NCBI GenBank assembly: GCA_002071485.1
Contig: MWFF01000121.1
Location: 1-51,417 of the forward strand
Direction: 5' to 3'
DNA: 51,417 bases
DNA from: Verrucomicrobia bacterium ADurb.Bin006
GTDB lineage: Bacteria; Verrucomicrobiota; Verrucomicrobiia; Limisphaerales; J093
A program made the position numbers and the translations under genes. Below the pieces are notes generated by a model. That model searched no databases. It was given only the letters and a program-made list of their open reading frames with translations, and was not told the origin of the DNA. Positions 9,783 to 18,712 of this stretch are shown here, piece after piece. The stretch's first letter is position 1. Every line of letters begins with the position of its first letter.

Positions 9783-10940
9783 ATGAAGAAGCCTCTGGAC
9801 GCCGTCGTCGTCGGCTCAGGGCCCTGTGGCGCGCTCGCTGCGCGGTCTCTCGCGGCGCGCGGCTGGCGCGTGGCGCTGGTTGACCGACACGCGTTCCCGC
9901 GCCAGAAGGTCTGTGGCGACGCACTGTTGCCGGATGCCTTCGACATTCTGCGCGACCAGGGGCTGGCCGACGCGGTCGTGGGCGCGGGACACCCATCGAG
10001 TGTGCTCTCGGTGTTCAGCCCCGGCGGCTATGAGGTGCGCGTCAGCGGCGACTTTCTCACCGTCCGCCGCGAGGTGCTCGACGTCCTGCTGCACCGTGCC
10101 GCGATCCAGCTCGGGGCCGAGCCGATTGTGGCCGCCGTCAGCTCAGTCTCCGAAAACCCGGACGGCGTCTGCGTCGAGTTCCGATCCGGTCCCACCCTGC
10201 AGGCGCGGGCCTGCATCCTTGCGACCGGGGCGGACACGCGCCTCCTGCGATCCTTGCAGCCCGTGATTTCGCCTGCGCCCACCGCCGTCGCCTCGCGCTG
10301 TTATGTGCAGTCAAGCCGTCCGCTCGATCGGCTTGTGGTGACCTATGACCGCGGCCTCGGGCCGGCCTATGCCTGGATCTTTCCCGTGGGCGAGGGCCTG
10401 TTCAATGTCGGCGTCGGCAGCGTGTATCGTTCGCAAAAGAGGTTCGACCACCGCAGCCTCTTCGAACGCTTCACGACTGTGTTCCCCGAGGCCCGGGCCT
10501 TGATGGCCACCGGTCAGATTGTGAGTCCGCTGCGCTCAGCCCCCCTGCGTTGCGGCCTGGATCGGCACGCGTTGCGGCCCGGGCGACTGTTCCTGGGTGC
10601 GGGGGAGGCGGCTGGCTCGACCTTCCCCTTCACCGGCGAAGGCATCGGCAAGGCCATGGCGACCGGTCTTCTCGCGGCGGACGCGGTCCACGCCTTCCTG
10701 GGGGGCGAGGGAGAAGGCCTCGACTCCTACGCGTCGGCCGTCCTTCGACTCGAACCCAGATACCGCGCTTACTCGGCCGCGCACCGGCTCCTGGACTACC
10801 CGCGCTTGATGGACCTTGCGGCTTGGCGCCTTCAGAAGAGCCATTGGCTGGCGGGTCGGTTGAGCGGAGTCTTGCAGGAAGAGGAGGACCCCCGATCGCT
10901 CTTCTCGATCGCCGGCTTATTGGGATCGTTCTTCCGTTGA
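9783..10940 (+). CDS. Geranylgeranyl reductase-family FAD oxidoreductase
   Basis: A 385-residue flavoprotein. The N-terminus DAVVVGSGPCGALAARSLAA is the FAD-binding Rossmann motif, followed by RHAFPRQKVCGDALLPDAFD, which is typical of the geranylgeranyl reductase family. The second FAD motif is HALRPGRLFLGAGEAAGSTF, followed by PFTGEGIGKAMATGLLAAD. Family members reduce isoprenoid double bonds in quinones, chlorophyll side chains or lipids, or oxidise related substrates. The exact substrate cannot be told from sequence. It is a single gene, convergent with the lipoate ligase gene 5 bp away. Confidence 0.88.
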   Translation: MKKPLDAVVVGSGPCGALAARSLAARGWRVALVDRHAFPRQKVCGDALLPDAFDILRDQGLADAVVGAGHPSSVLSVFSPGGYEVRVSGDFLTVRREVLDVLLHRAAIQLGAEPIVAAVSSVSENPDGVCVEFRSGPTLQARACILATGADTRLLRSLQPVISPAPTAVASRCYVQSSRPLDRLVVTYDRGLGPAYAWIFPVGEGLFNVGVGSVYRSQKRFDHRSLFERFTTVFPEARALMATGQIVSPLRSAPLRCGLDRHALRPGRLFLGAGEAAGSTFPFTGEGIGKAMATGLLAADAVHAFLGGEGEGLDSYASAVLRLEPRYRAYSAAHRLLDYPRLMDLAAWRLQKSHWLAGRLSGVLQEEEDPRSLFSIAGLLGSFFR

Positions 10941-10945
10941 ACTGG

Positions 10946-11662
10946 TCAGAACTTTCGAATCCAGGAGTCGTCGGTGTACTTGGTTCTGACCAGGGGCTCG
11001 ACCTGGCTTCGGGGCCACTCGACCAGCGGCTTCATGGCGCCCCACGCCGACCTCAAGGCCTCTTTCACCACGCCCGGCGCCAGTCCGAGGTTGGTCACGA
11101 AAGCGTGATGCCGGCGCCCGGCTCGATACGCCGGTTGTCGGGAAGGGAGCGGGAGCAACCGGTCCATCCAGTCGATGTCCGCTTTCAGGAGGATACAGCC
11201 GTGGAAGAGCAGGGCTTGTCCGAGCCGCCGCTGGGCGTTGCCCGCGAACTTGCGCGACCCCAAGGCAAGGTCTGTGTCGCCCTCGATCCGCACATCAGCT
11301 CCGATCAACGGTTGCAGCACCTTCGCGATGCGGCCCAGGACGAACTGATTCGTCGCCCCGATCGTCTGCCGCTGGGTGTCCCCATCAAGACGCAGGACCA
11401 GCGCGTAGTTCAGGCAGCCCGGCATTTGCACCACCGCGCCGCCGCCGCTGATCCGACGCAACACGGAGACGCGCCATCGCTGGCAGGCGGCCGAGTCGAC
11501 CTCCGTCAGGAACCGGTTCGAGTACCCGAGAACGACAAAGCGATCCGCCGGTTCCCACAAGCGCAACACCTCCGGGCCGCCCTGATTGCAGGCGTCAAGC
11601 AGCACCTCGTCGCAGGCAAGGTTCTCGGCGGGCGTAGCCAAGGTCAAATCGAGTTCGTACAT
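10946..11662 (-). CDS. Lipoate-protein ligase A-like (BPL/LPL catalytic domain)
   Basis: A 238-residue protein. Key stretches are NLACDEVLLDACNQGGPEVL, RLWEPADRFVVLGYSNRF, RRISGGGAVVQMPGCLNYAL and DLALGSRKFAGNAQRR, the last carrying the conserved lysine that holds lipoyl-AMP or octanoate. This fold attaches lipoate or octanoate to E2 and GcvH proteins. The start at 11662 (MYELDLTLATPAENL) is preferred over the longer frame to 11734, whose extra residues are Arg-rich and not family-like. The lipoyl synthase gene lipA is 2.8 kb away, so the two may act in one pathway. Confidence 0.9.
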   Translation of the reverse strand: MYELDLTLATPAENLACDEVLLDACNQGGPEVLRLWEPADRFVVLGYSNRFLTEVDSAACQRWRVSVLRRISGGGAVVQMPGCLNYALVLRLDGDTQRQTIGATNQFVLGRIAKVLQPLIGADVRIEGDTDLALGSRKFAGNAQRRLGQALLFHGCILLKADIDWMDRLLPLPSRQPAYRAGRRHHAFVTNLGLAPGVVKEALRSAWGAMKPLVEWPRSQVEPLVRTKYTDDSWIRKF

Positions 11663-12019
11663 TCGAAACGGCGCTCGGCGGAGGCTCGCTCCGGTTTCGT
11701 GCCGCGTGCCAGCCGATCGAGTTCGCGCACCCACGATGAAGCGTCTGGCCGGTCGTTAGCACAAGCACGAATGAGCCTGATCCCGAACAGACGGCGCGCG
11801 CCATGGCCCTCCTGCATCCAATCGCATCGATTCTGCGTGGTTTGGGCTCGGGCTGATAGAACATGGCCTGCCGAACGATGAAGTGTGCGATGAAGGTCCT
11901 GCTGCCACACCGACACGCATCAAGAATGTTCAAACTCCAGCGGGCGACGACGGTGGCAGTCGTCGATGGCATTCGCCTCGCTGGACGCGCCCTCCCCCGG
12001 GTTGGTAGAGTCCGGCGCG
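11663..12019. other. Intergenic stretch, no gene recognised
   Basis: Between the start of the lipoate ligase gene (minus) and the sigma factor gene (plus). Short open frames exist on the minus strand, but their composition is Arg/Cys-rich and family-less. It should contain the divergent promoters, though no confident -35/-10 pair stands out. Confidence 0.4.
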
Positions 12020-12628
12020 ATGGCTGTGCAACCCGATCCGGACGCTGCGTTGATGCTGCGCGTGAAGCGCGGCGATCGGGAGGCTTTCGAACAGCTTGTC
12101 GAGAAGCACAAACAGTCCGTGCTGAATCTGGTCTACCGCACCTTGCCCGATCCCACGGAGGCCGAGGATCTCGCCCAAAACGTGTTCATCCAGGTCTATC
12201 GATCCGCTCATCGCTATCGGGCATCCGCGCGATTCACCACCTGGCTCTACACCATCGCCCGCAACCTGAGCTTGAACGAAATCCGCCGCCGGATGCGGCA
12301 TCCGACCGAGTCGCTCGATCAGTCGCATCCGGACCGCTCTGACGAGCCGCGGCGTCAGTTTGCTGATGACCGTCACGGCAGACCCGACGAGTCGTGTTTG
12401 CACGAGGAGTTGACCGTCAAGCTCGAAGCGGCCTTGCGCGATCTCCCAGAAAACCAGCGGATCGCCATCCTCCTCTGCCGTGATCAGCAACTCTCTTACG
12501 AGGAGATTGCCGAAGTGCTCAATTGCTCCCTGTCCGCCACGAAATCGCTCATCCATCGCGGACGCGAGACGCTCAAGCAGCGTCTCAAGGAGTACCTGCG
12601 CTCCGGCGCCTGGGAGGAGTCTCCCTGA
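12020..12628 (+). CDS. ECF-type sigma-70 factor (RpoE-like)
   Basis: A 202-residue protein. Region 2 shows RGDREAFEQLVEKHKQSVLN, DPTEAEDLAQNVFIQVYRSA and FTTWLYTIARNLSLNEIRRR. Region 4 shows LPENQRIAILLCRDQQLSYE, then EIAEVLNCSLSATKSLIHRG, the helix-turn-helix that reads the -35 box. The ATG at 12020 (MAVQPDPDAALML) is chosen over an upstream ATG at 11966 because the family starts a few residues before the LMLRVKRGD motif. No anti-sigma gene follows; the next gene is convergent, so control may be by other means or by a distant regulator. Confidence 0.92.
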   Translation: MAVQPDPDAALMLRVKRGDREAFEQLVEKHKQSVLNLVYRTLPDPTEAEDLAQNVFIQVYRSAHRYRASARFTTWLYTIARNLSLNEIRRRMRHPTESLDQSHPDRSDEPRRQFADDRHGRPDESCLHEELTVKLEAALRDLPENQRIAILLCRDQQLSYEEIAEVLNCSLSATKSLIHRGRETLKQRLKEYLRSGAWEESP

Positions 12629-12641
12629 ACTGGAGACCAAC

Positions 12642-12708
12642 TAGCCCGCATGTTTCTCCCCGTCTGTGCACAGGGTGGTGGGACTTCGCCAGAGGCAGGG
12701 TTCGGGTT
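12642..12708 (+). repeat. Hairpin-ended repeat, family 3, copy 1
   Basis: Starts TAGCCCGCATGTTT 13 bp after the sigma factor stop and contains GTGCACAGGG and GGACTTCGCCAGAGG. It is the most degenerate of three copies (others at 34771 and 47043). Its right end no longer pairs well with the left. Confidence 0.6.
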
Positions 12709-13785
12709 CTACGGCGGCTCATTTGCCGCATCGAAGAAGGCAACGATGTTCTCCCACGGCACCTCGGGACTGAGAACATGCGCAGGGGAGAGGATGAAGC
12801 CGCCGCCGGCGCCGAGAGTTCGGATGCGCTCGCGCACCTCGGCGCGCACTTGCTCCGGTGTGCCGAACGGCATCGTTCGTTGGACGCTCACCGCCCCCCA
12901 GAGAGCCAGTCGATCCCCGAAGGCCCTCTTCACCGCCGCCGGGTCCATGCATTCGGGTTGAATGGGGTTCAGAATGTCGACCCCAATCTCGATCAGCTCC
13001 GGAATCAGCGCTGTGACGTCGCCGTCGGAGTGGTAGAAGACAAAGGCATCCGGATTGACGCGTTTGACCGCGGCAATTGTGGCCGCCAGGCGCGGCTTGA
13101 GGAACTCGCGCCAGGTCTCGCGCCTGAGCAGCAGACCCTGTTGCCCCGCCACATCGTCGCCAGTGATGATGATATCCGCACCCGCGCGCGCGAACTCGGC
13201 GGCGGCGCAACGCTGGTACGCTGCGGTGCGATCGAGCAGGCAATGCGCCAGATCGGGCGTCGTCACCAGGTCCATCATGAGTTCCGTGAAGCCGCGCAAT
13301 GACCACGCGCGCTCGAACACGGAGCCCGCATACGCCGCCACAGCCAGCCCCCGGGCATGGAGATTGGCTGCCTGTCGCGGCACGTCAGAAAACCGGTGCG
13401 GCTGATCGAGGTCGGGCCACGGATAGTCGTCGAGGCGCTGGGCGTCCAAAGTGCCGCACAGCGGTGATTCGATCTGGACGAAATGATGGAAATCTCCACC
13501 CCGCCGCCAGACGCCCCATTCGTCGACCTCTCCGCGGCCGAGCGCCTCCGGCGCAGCGGCTCCGAGCCAGTCTGCGAAGCGGGATCGCGGCAGGGCTGTC
13601 GGGGCGAATGTGACCCGCGTGATGTCCATGGCGAAGGTTTCGAGCGGCGATCGGGACTCGCATCGCGTCCGCAATAATCGGTCGATCGGCGGAGTGTACC
13701 CGATGACCTCCTCGTAGAGGAGTCGGGGCACGCGGTCGATGGGTTGGCGGCGCAAGGCGCTCAGGACGCGGTCGCGGGAGGTCAT
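12709..13785 (-). CDS. Uroporphyrinogen decarboxylase-like (UroD/MtaA family) protein
   Basis: A 358-residue protein starting MTSRDRVLSALRRQPIDRVP, a signature of the UroD-like family that includes the methyltransferases MtaA and CmuA. Later motifs are RAGADIIITGDDVAGQQGLL, FVFYHSDGDVTALIPELIEI, GVDILNPIQPECMDPAAVKR and ALGAGGGFILSPAH-like text near the end. It is probably not the haem-pathway HemE: the N-terminal arginine pattern differs, and such paralogs are common in Verrucomicrobiota with unknown methyl-transfer or sugar-related roles. A longer start at 13815 is possible. Its upstream region holds a MITE-like element. Confidence 0.88.
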   Translation of the reverse strand: MTSRDRVLSALRRQPIDRVPRLLYEEVIGYTPPIDRLLRTRCESRSPLETFAMDITRVTFAPTALPRSRFADWLGAAAPEALGRGEVDEWGVWRRGGDFHHFVQIESPLCGTLDAQRLDDYPWPDLDQPHRFSDVPRQAANLHARGLAVAAYAGSVFERAWSLRGFTELMMDLVTTPDLAHCLLDRTAAYQRCAAAEFARAGADIIITGDDVAGQQGLLLRRETWREFLKPRLAATIAAVKRVNPDAFVFYHSDGDVTALIPELIEIGVDILNPIQPECMDPAAVKRAFGDRLALWGAVSVQRTMPFGTPEQVRAEVRERIRTLGAGGGFILSPAHVLSPEVPWENIVAFFDAANEPP

Positions 13786-13846
13786 GAAGACAGTCTGTTC
13801 ATCGGTTTTCGGCATTCGGCTCCGATTCGGTCCAAGCGGGTCGGAC

Positions 13847-13985
13847 GACGGTGCATCGGGTTGTTGTCGGTGTTCTGTCGCCCGGAGAGGTCACCGGGCC
13901 TGCAACGGATCGAGACTCCCGCTCCAGGCCGCGTGCCCTGCCTGCGCCGCAAACTCGATTCCCGCCGACAACCCCCAGATCCACT
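13847..13985 (-). mobile_element. MITE-like element, family 1, copy D, with 8-bp direct repeats
   Basis: Starts near GTGCATCGGGTTGTTGTCGG and ends CCCCCAGATCCACT, an imperfect terminal inverted repeat. The 8-mer GGTCGGAC lies immediately on both sides (13839-13846 and 13986-13993), as expected for a target-site duplication. It shares GTTCTGTCGCCCGG, CCGGGCCTGCAACGGATCGA and CCAGGCCGCGTGCCCTG with the other copies. The middle part present in the other copies is deleted. It is in the opposite orientation to copies A and B. Confidence 0.75.
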
Positions 13986-14002
13986 GGTCGGACCGCCGCC
14001 GT

Positions 14003-14075
14003 GCCAGGAATTCTTGACCGATGACACTACTCGGAGACAAGTCAAGTTTTCGTGCTGCGTCGAGGGGTCGAGGGG
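14003..14075 (+). repeat. Dispersed repeat, family 4, copy 2
   Basis: Contains TTCTTGACCGATGACACTAC, GACAAGTCAAGTTTT and GTGCTGCGTCGAGGGG. It matches the reverse complement of 9700-9782 with scattered differences. It lies right beside MITE-like copy D. Confidence 0.6.
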
Positions 14076-14442
14076 GCGACGGGGTCGAGACACGATCATT
14101 CCTTTTGGATTTCTGAGGGATTGCGGCCGTGGTGGCTGGAGAGAGCGCCTGCCAAGTTGGCTGGTTTGAGCATGGAATCCGGCTTCAAGCCGGCGAGCCG
14201 CCAATTCGCAGACGATTCCGCTGGTCTTGGCCCGGATGTTTCGACCTTGCCTTGGGCGTAGCGCGGCTTTTCAATCTGCCGTATCGCCGGTTCGTAACCG
14301 GCAAGGGCCCGGTCTGGCGCACGGGCCTGCGAGATCATCGCGGCCCCGCAGGCTCTAAACCCGCGACACAGCAGCCTGCAAATCTGCGCTAGAGAATCTG
14401 CGGGTTAGGCGTCAGCCGGGACAGGATGGGCTCTGCGTTTTG
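14076..14442. other. Intergenic stretch with short perfect hairpins upstream of lipA
   Basis: No gene is visible. Two short palindromes stand out: CCGGCTTCAAGCCGG near 14177 and GCCGGTTCGTAACCGGC near 14287. Such 15-17 bp GC-rich hairpins are typical of interspersed palindromes. The stretch must also contain the lipA promoter, which I cannot place. Confidence 0.45.
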
Positions 14443-15378
14443 ATGAAAACCCAATCACGACCTCGTTTGCCTGCATGGTTGCGATGCCCGTTGCCCGTGG
14501 GCCTGAGCTACACGGCAACGTGGCGTTTTCTCGATGACCTGCGTCTGCACACGGTGTGCGAGAGCGCCCGATGTCCGAATCAATGGGAATGCTGGAGTCG
14601 GGGCACCGCCACGTTCATGATTGGCGGAGACCGCTGCACGCGCGCCTGCCGGTTCTGCGCGGTCACAACCGCCAAACCCGCAGCGCTCGATCGCGATGAG
14701 CCGGCGCGTGTGGCCGAAGCCGTCCGCCGCATGGGGCTTAAACACGTCGTCATCACGTCGGTGGCGCGCGACGATCTTCCCGACGGCGGGGCGGCTCACT
14801 TTGCGGCCACCATCGTCGCACTCCGGCATGTAGATCCCGGCCTGGCGATCGAGGTGCTGACTCCCGATTTCAATGACTCGAGCGATGCGATTGGCGCCGT
14901 TCTGGCCGCGCGACCCGACGTCTTCAACCACAACCTCGAAACCGTGCGCCGCCTGACTCCCGGTGTGCGATCTCGAGCCACGTACGACCGCTCGCTCAGC
15001 GTTCTGCGCCGGGCCAAGACGCATGGCGATCCAGGACTTTTCACCAAATCCGGCCTGATGCTCGGCCTGGGCGAGACCGAAGCCGAGATCGACGAAGCGC
15101 TGCGCGACCTGCGGGCCGTCGGATGTGAGATCCTGACCCTCGGACAGTACCTGCAGCCGACCAGGAAGCATCTGCCTGTTGTCGAGTACGTGCCGCCGGA
15201 ACGGTTTGCCGCTTTGGGAGAAGAAGCGCGCTCGCTCGGTTTTGTCCACGTCGCCAGCGCTCCCAAGGTGCGCAGCTCCTACAACGCAGATGGCATTGCG
15301 TCCTGCGGCAAGCGATATGAAGGACATCAAGGCGTTGTGCGAACAGGGCGAGCAGGTCTCGCCTGTCCCGGTTGGTGA
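14443..15378 (+). CDS. lipA: Lipoyl synthase
   Basis: A 311-residue radical-SAM enzyme that inserts two sulfurs into protein-bound octanoyl groups. Both cluster motifs are present: the auxiliary [12 protein letters not shown] and the radical-[11 protein letters not shown]. Further family motifs are [78 protein letters not shown] and the C-terminal RSSY that supplies the serine ligand. The ATG at 14443 is used; a TTG one codon earlier is also open. The tail after RSSYNADG is about 30 residues long and ends in an unusual stretch. A lipoate ligase-like gene lies nearby. Confidence 0.95.
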   Translation: MKTQSRPRLPAWLRCPLPVGLSYTATWRFLDDLRLHTVCESARCPNQWECWSRGTATFMIGGDRCTRACRFCAVTTAKPAALDRDEPARVAEAVRRMGLKHVVITSVARDDLPDGGAAHFAATIVALRHVDPGLAIEVLTPDFNDSSDAIGAVLAARPDVFNHNLETVRRLTPGVRSRATYDRSLSVLRRAKTHGDPGLFTKSGLMLGLGETEAEIDEALRDLRAVGCEILTLGQYLQPTRKHLPVVEYVPPERFAALGEEARSLGFVHVASAPKVRSSYNADGIASCGKRYEGHQGVVRTGRAGLACPGW

Positions 15379-15460
15379 TCTGACATCCGGCGCCACTACT
15401 CACCAAGCCCACGCCATGCTCACTGTTGAAACAATATGGACATTGAAAAGGAGACTCCTT

Positions 15461-17182
15461 ATGAAACGCAGATTCAGATTGCTATCCATGTTTCTTGTCA
15501 GCGCCTCTCTTTCTCTTATGGCCGCTTCCTGTGGAGGTGGTGAGGAGAAGTCCAATGACACCACAAAGGGCGGAACCGGCAGCGATGCGGCGAGCACCGA
15601 GGGCGCTATCGAAACTGTGCTTTCTGCCAAGCCTGTATTAGCCTACGAGCATGTGGTGATTCTCGGCGTGGATGGGGCAGGCGCCTTCTTTTCCAAGGCG
15701 GATACCCCCAATATGGACCGAATTTTCAAGGATGGGGCGACCACCCAAACCATGCTTGCCGCCTTCCCCTCCATCAGCGCCCAGTGCTGGGGCTCGATGC
15801 TGCATGGCGTGAAGCCCGAATTTCACAGGCTCACCAACGACCGTGTGAGCAAAACCCCATTTCCTTCCGATTCCCCCTATCCTTCCATTTTCCGCATTCT
15901 CCGTGAGCAGGATGCGGACGCGGAGCTTGCCTCCTTCTGCAACTGGAATCCCATCAATATTGGAATCGTCGAGGAAGGTCTTGGGGTACACAAGGATACG
16001 GCGGGAGACCCCGAGCTGACCGAGAAGATTCTCAACTATCTGGATCAAAAAGCGCCCAAGCTGATGTTTGTGCAGTTCGACTCTGTCGACGGCGCAGGGC
16101 ACGCCGGCGGCTACGGCAGCAAGAGACATCTGGATTCCATTTCCGCCGTGGATGCCCTCATTGGCAGAATTTACGACAAATGCGCAAGCAAGAATCTCAT
16201 CGAGAAGACTCTCTTCCTCGTCACCGCCGACCACGGCGGAACCCCTCAGGGCAGCCATGGCGGTGCGACCTCTGCCGAAATGAACGTCTTCTTCGGTGCA
16301 GCGGGGAAAACGGTCGTGAAGGGCAATATTTCCGATTGTGAAGTACGGGATGTTGCTGCCATTGCCGCCTATGCGCTGAATCTGAAGAAGCCCGAAACCT
16401 GGACGGGACGTCTTCCCGGCGGTTTGTTCGTGGGAGTCTCAGCCGAGGCGCGGATGGAAATGCAGGTTCCAAAGAATCCCAATCGTGACCACGTAACCGT
16501 TCCCACTCGCAAGGTGGGCAGCGGCTCCTTTATCACCGATTTGCTGAATTCAGAAAAGTGGCTGGCGGTGCTGACCTTTGACGATAACACCGAGGATGTG
16601 ACAGGACATTACACCACCAAGGCAAACGGCAAGCTTTACTATTCGGACGGCTACCACGGCAAGGCTGCTTCCTTTGACGATGGCTATGTCACCCTGGAGA
16701 AGCTGCAGGTTCAGTCGGACAACTTCACCGTTGCTATGTGGGTGAAGACCACGGGCGTGAACGGCGATCCTGTTCTCTGCGGCAACAAGAACTGGAACGA
16801 CGGAAAAAACAACGGCTTTGTGCTCTCACTGCGTGGCTTTGACATCAAGTTCAATGCAGGTCTTGGAGGAACGATTCGTGTGGACGCGGAATACCCTTTG
16901 CCCATAGATGCCACCGAAGGCTGGATGCACGTTGCCATGTCGGTGAATCGGAAGGAGCAAACCGTGACCTTCTACTACGATTTTGCGAAAGAGGCGGTGA
17001 CCCACATTCCCGACACACTGCGCAATGCCAGCTTCTCTGCGCTGCAATTCAATGTGGGGCAGGACGGCACAGGCAGCTATTCCTCCCATCTGGGGGCAAT
17101 GCTGGATGATTTCCTGGTTTACGGCGATGCTATGACAGAAGAAGATATTGGGGCGCTGAAGGCATATTACACGGGGAAATAG
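15461..17182 (+). CDS. Lipoprotein: alkaline-phosphatase-fold phosphodiesterase with LamG-like domain; likely acquired
   Basis: A 573-residue protein. The signal peptide ends in a lipobox, LMAASC, with Cys24 as the lipidated residue. The nucleotide pyrophosphatase/alkaline-phosphatase-like domain shows VVILGVDGAGAFFSKADTPN with the first metal ligand, the nucleophile region AAFPSISAQCWGSMLHG, FVQFDSVDGAGHAGGYGSKR and LFLVTADHGGTPQGSHGG. The C-terminal 200 residues resemble a LamG/concanavalin jelly roll (LAVLTFDDNTEDVTGHYTTK, DNFTVAMWVKTTG, GWMHVAMSVN). The start is fixed by a strong ribosome site AAAAGGAG 5-12 bases upstream. Codon use (many AAG, GAG, TTC, TCC and A/T third bases) and lower GC differ from all neighbours and resemble Clostridia, suggesting transfer. 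It sits next to transposase debris. Confidence 0.88.
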   Translation: MKRRFRLLSMFLVSASLSLMAASCGGGEEKSNDTTKGGTGSDAASTEGAIETVLSAKPVLAYEHVVILGVDGAGAFFSKADTPNMDRIFKDGATTQTMLAAFPSISAQCWGSMLHGVKPEFHRLTNDRVSKTPFPSDSPYPSIFRILREQDADAELASFCNWNPINIGIVEEGLGVHKDTAGDPELTEKILNYLDQKAPKLMFVQFDSVDGAGHAGGYGSKRHLDSISAVDALIGRIYDKCASKNLIEKTLFLVTADHGGTPQGSHGGATSAEMNVFFGAAGKTVVKGNISDCEVRDVAAIAAYALNLKKPETWTGRLPGGLFVGVSAEARMEMQVPKNPNRDHVTVPTRKVGSGSFITDLLNSEKWLAVLTFDDNTEDVTGHYTTKANGKLYYSDGYHGKAASFDDGYVTLEKLQVQSDNFTVAMWVKTTGVNGDPVLCGNKNWNDGKNNGFVLSLRGFDIKFNAGLGGTIRVDAEYPLPIDATEGWMHVAMSVNRKEQTVTFYYDFAKEAVTHIPDTLRNASFSALQFNVGQDGTGSYSSHLGAMLDDFLVYGDAMTEEDIGALKAYYTGK

Positions 17183-17199
17183 TTCGGATGAAACGAAGG

Positions 17200-17655
17200 G
17201 GCGCTGTCTAGGCGGGTCGGTTCGGCGCAGATTTGTCGTAGCCGTTTGCCCGTCCATCGGCGTCGGCGTCCCATCGGACCGCCTGCCGTATCGTCCTGCA
17301 GCAATGCGTCCAAGCGTTTCAAGAAGTCCGGTGTTTTTTTTCGGCCCGGGGCGCCGCCCGTCGACCCGACGGATGCGTGCTCGCTGGACCTCACCGGCCA
17401 ACAGTTGGCGACGTCCGCGTACCACCGTCTCCTCATCCAAGCCCAACCACTGGGCCACCTGACGGTCCCGCCGTGGCCACGCTCGAAGCTCTCCAGCCCG
17501 GCGTAGAGGCGGCGTTGCTGCTTGTCCAGAAGACTGTAGAACAAGGCGATGGCGGCCCGGAGTTGCCTGTCTGGGCGGTGGCCAGCAAGGTCCCCTGCTG
17601 CGAGAACCACGCGCCTCGGCAACCCCAGAGCCCGTCTTGGTCGAATCCCGATCAC
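17200..17655 (-). pseudogene. ISAzo13-type transposase, frameshifted N-terminal remnant
   Basis: The minus strand reads ALFYSLLDKQQRRLYAGLES and FERGHGG in one frame. It then shifts to AQWLGLDEETVVRGRRQLLA and GEVQRARIRRVDGRRPG in another, and returns to GRKKTPDFLKRLDALLQDDT and RWTGKRLRQICAE. Together these follow the N-terminal part of ISAzo13-family transposases (RRLYAGLEA..GHGG..VA..TGL...TIRRGRREL). The catalytic DDE region is absent. Just upstream (17690-17713) is GGGTCTGCGCAA on the minus strand, a likely element end, which matches the ends of the 9430 element. It borders the foreign-looking lipoprotein gene. Confidence 0.75.
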
Positions 17656-17716
17656 ACTCCCGCCCGCAATGTCGCAGTTATGTTTTGAAAATACGGACTT
17701 GTTCTTGCGCAGACCC

Positions 17717-18577
17717 TTACTCCGGCTTGAGGTTGACGCGGGCCTCGACGGCTTTGAGCATCTCCTGCCAATACGGCTTGAGGAAGGGTGGATCGTTCAG
17801 ACTATCGAGCGCGTAACTGCGGCTGGCGCGGTCGAGATCGAGCACGGCGGTGATCATCTCCTCCCGGTACCAGCCGGCCTCGGCCAGCGGCATGCCATTG
17901 GGCTCGCGGATGAACGACTGGCCGCTCGAGGTCTGTCGGCCGTCGGGCGATTGGCCGACGGTGTTCGCCACGCAATGGAACATTCGGCTGTTTGGGCCCA
18001 CCGGCTGCTGGGCACGCCCCGATGTCCGTTTCCAGATCACGGCCTCGATCTCGTCCGAACTGCACGAGGGATGGAAGAGGATTTGCGCCCCGAGCATCGC
18101 CGGAAGGCGATAGACTTCCGGATGCCGTCCATCGCGGCAGATCGCAAGCGTGCAGCGGATGCCGTCGATCTCGAAGAGCGAGAGCTTGTCGCCGCCGCGG
18201 CAGTACGTGTGCTCGTCGCGCCCGGCCAGATGGACCTTGGCATACTCATGCACGATGTCGCCTTGGGGCGAGATGACGTGGGCGAGATTGAGCAGACGAT
18301 CCGTCGTCCGGCGCACGGTGCCGACAATGACCCACACGGCGGCATGAGCGGCGGCCTGGCGGGTGCGGTCGAGGGCGGCCTGCACGTCGCGCGGATCGAG
18401 TTGCATGACATCGGGGAAGTAGTAGCCAGTGAGGTTGGTTTCTGGAAAGAGCACTACCCGGCTGCCTTCAGCAGCCGCAAGCCGGATGTAGTGGAGCGTA
18501 CGTTCGAGGTTGCGGGCCAGCGGCTTGGCCCAGTGCAGTTGAACGCAGGAAACCTGAAGAGTTCGGGGCGCAGTCAT
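17717..18577 (-). CDS. Carbon-nitrogen hydrolase (nitrilase superfamily)
   Basis: A 286-residue protein. The Glu-Lys-Cys triad is visible in order: Glu in VVLFPETNLTGYYFPDVM, Lys in HEYAKVHLAGRDEHTY, and Cys in TLAICRDGRHPEVYRLPAML. It should hydrolyse a C-N bond in an amide or nitrile; the substrate is unknown. The ATG at 18577 (MTAPRTLQVSCVQLHW) is preferred to 18595, since the family begins close to VSCVQ. It lies downstream of the CotH/DUF4956/VTC operon on the same strand, but 135 bp away. Confidence 0.9.
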   Translation of the reverse strand: MTAPRTLQVSCVQLHWAKPLARNLERTLHYIRLAAAEGSRVVLFPETNLTGYYFPDVMQLDPRDVQAALDRTRQAAAHAAVWVIVGTVRRTTDRLLNLAHVISPQGDIVHEYAKVHLAGRDEHTYCRGGDKLSLFEIDGIRCTLAICRDGRHPEVYRLPAMLGAQILFHPSCSSDEIEAVIWKRTSGRAQQPVGPNSRMFHCVANTVGQSPDGRQTSSGQSFIREPNGMPLAEAGWYREEMITAVLDLDRASRSYALDSLNDPPFLKPYWQEMLKAVEARVNLKPE

Positions 18578-18712
18578 GCGGTCAGTGTGACGCAAATAAC
18601 GGTCAGGGTCAGCCCATAAATCTGACTGATGTCATCGACTCCTTCGCCTGCCTGTTTCATGGAGTTGTGATTACGTCGAAGCCGAGCGCTTTCGAACGTC
18701 CACCCATGCGGG

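Noticed and set aside
12709..13785. hemE (haem-pathway uroporphyrinogen decarboxylase)
   Set aside because: The sequence follows the UroD-like MtaA/CmuA branch, and the same type of paralog occurs again at 34848; neither is next to hemA/hemC.
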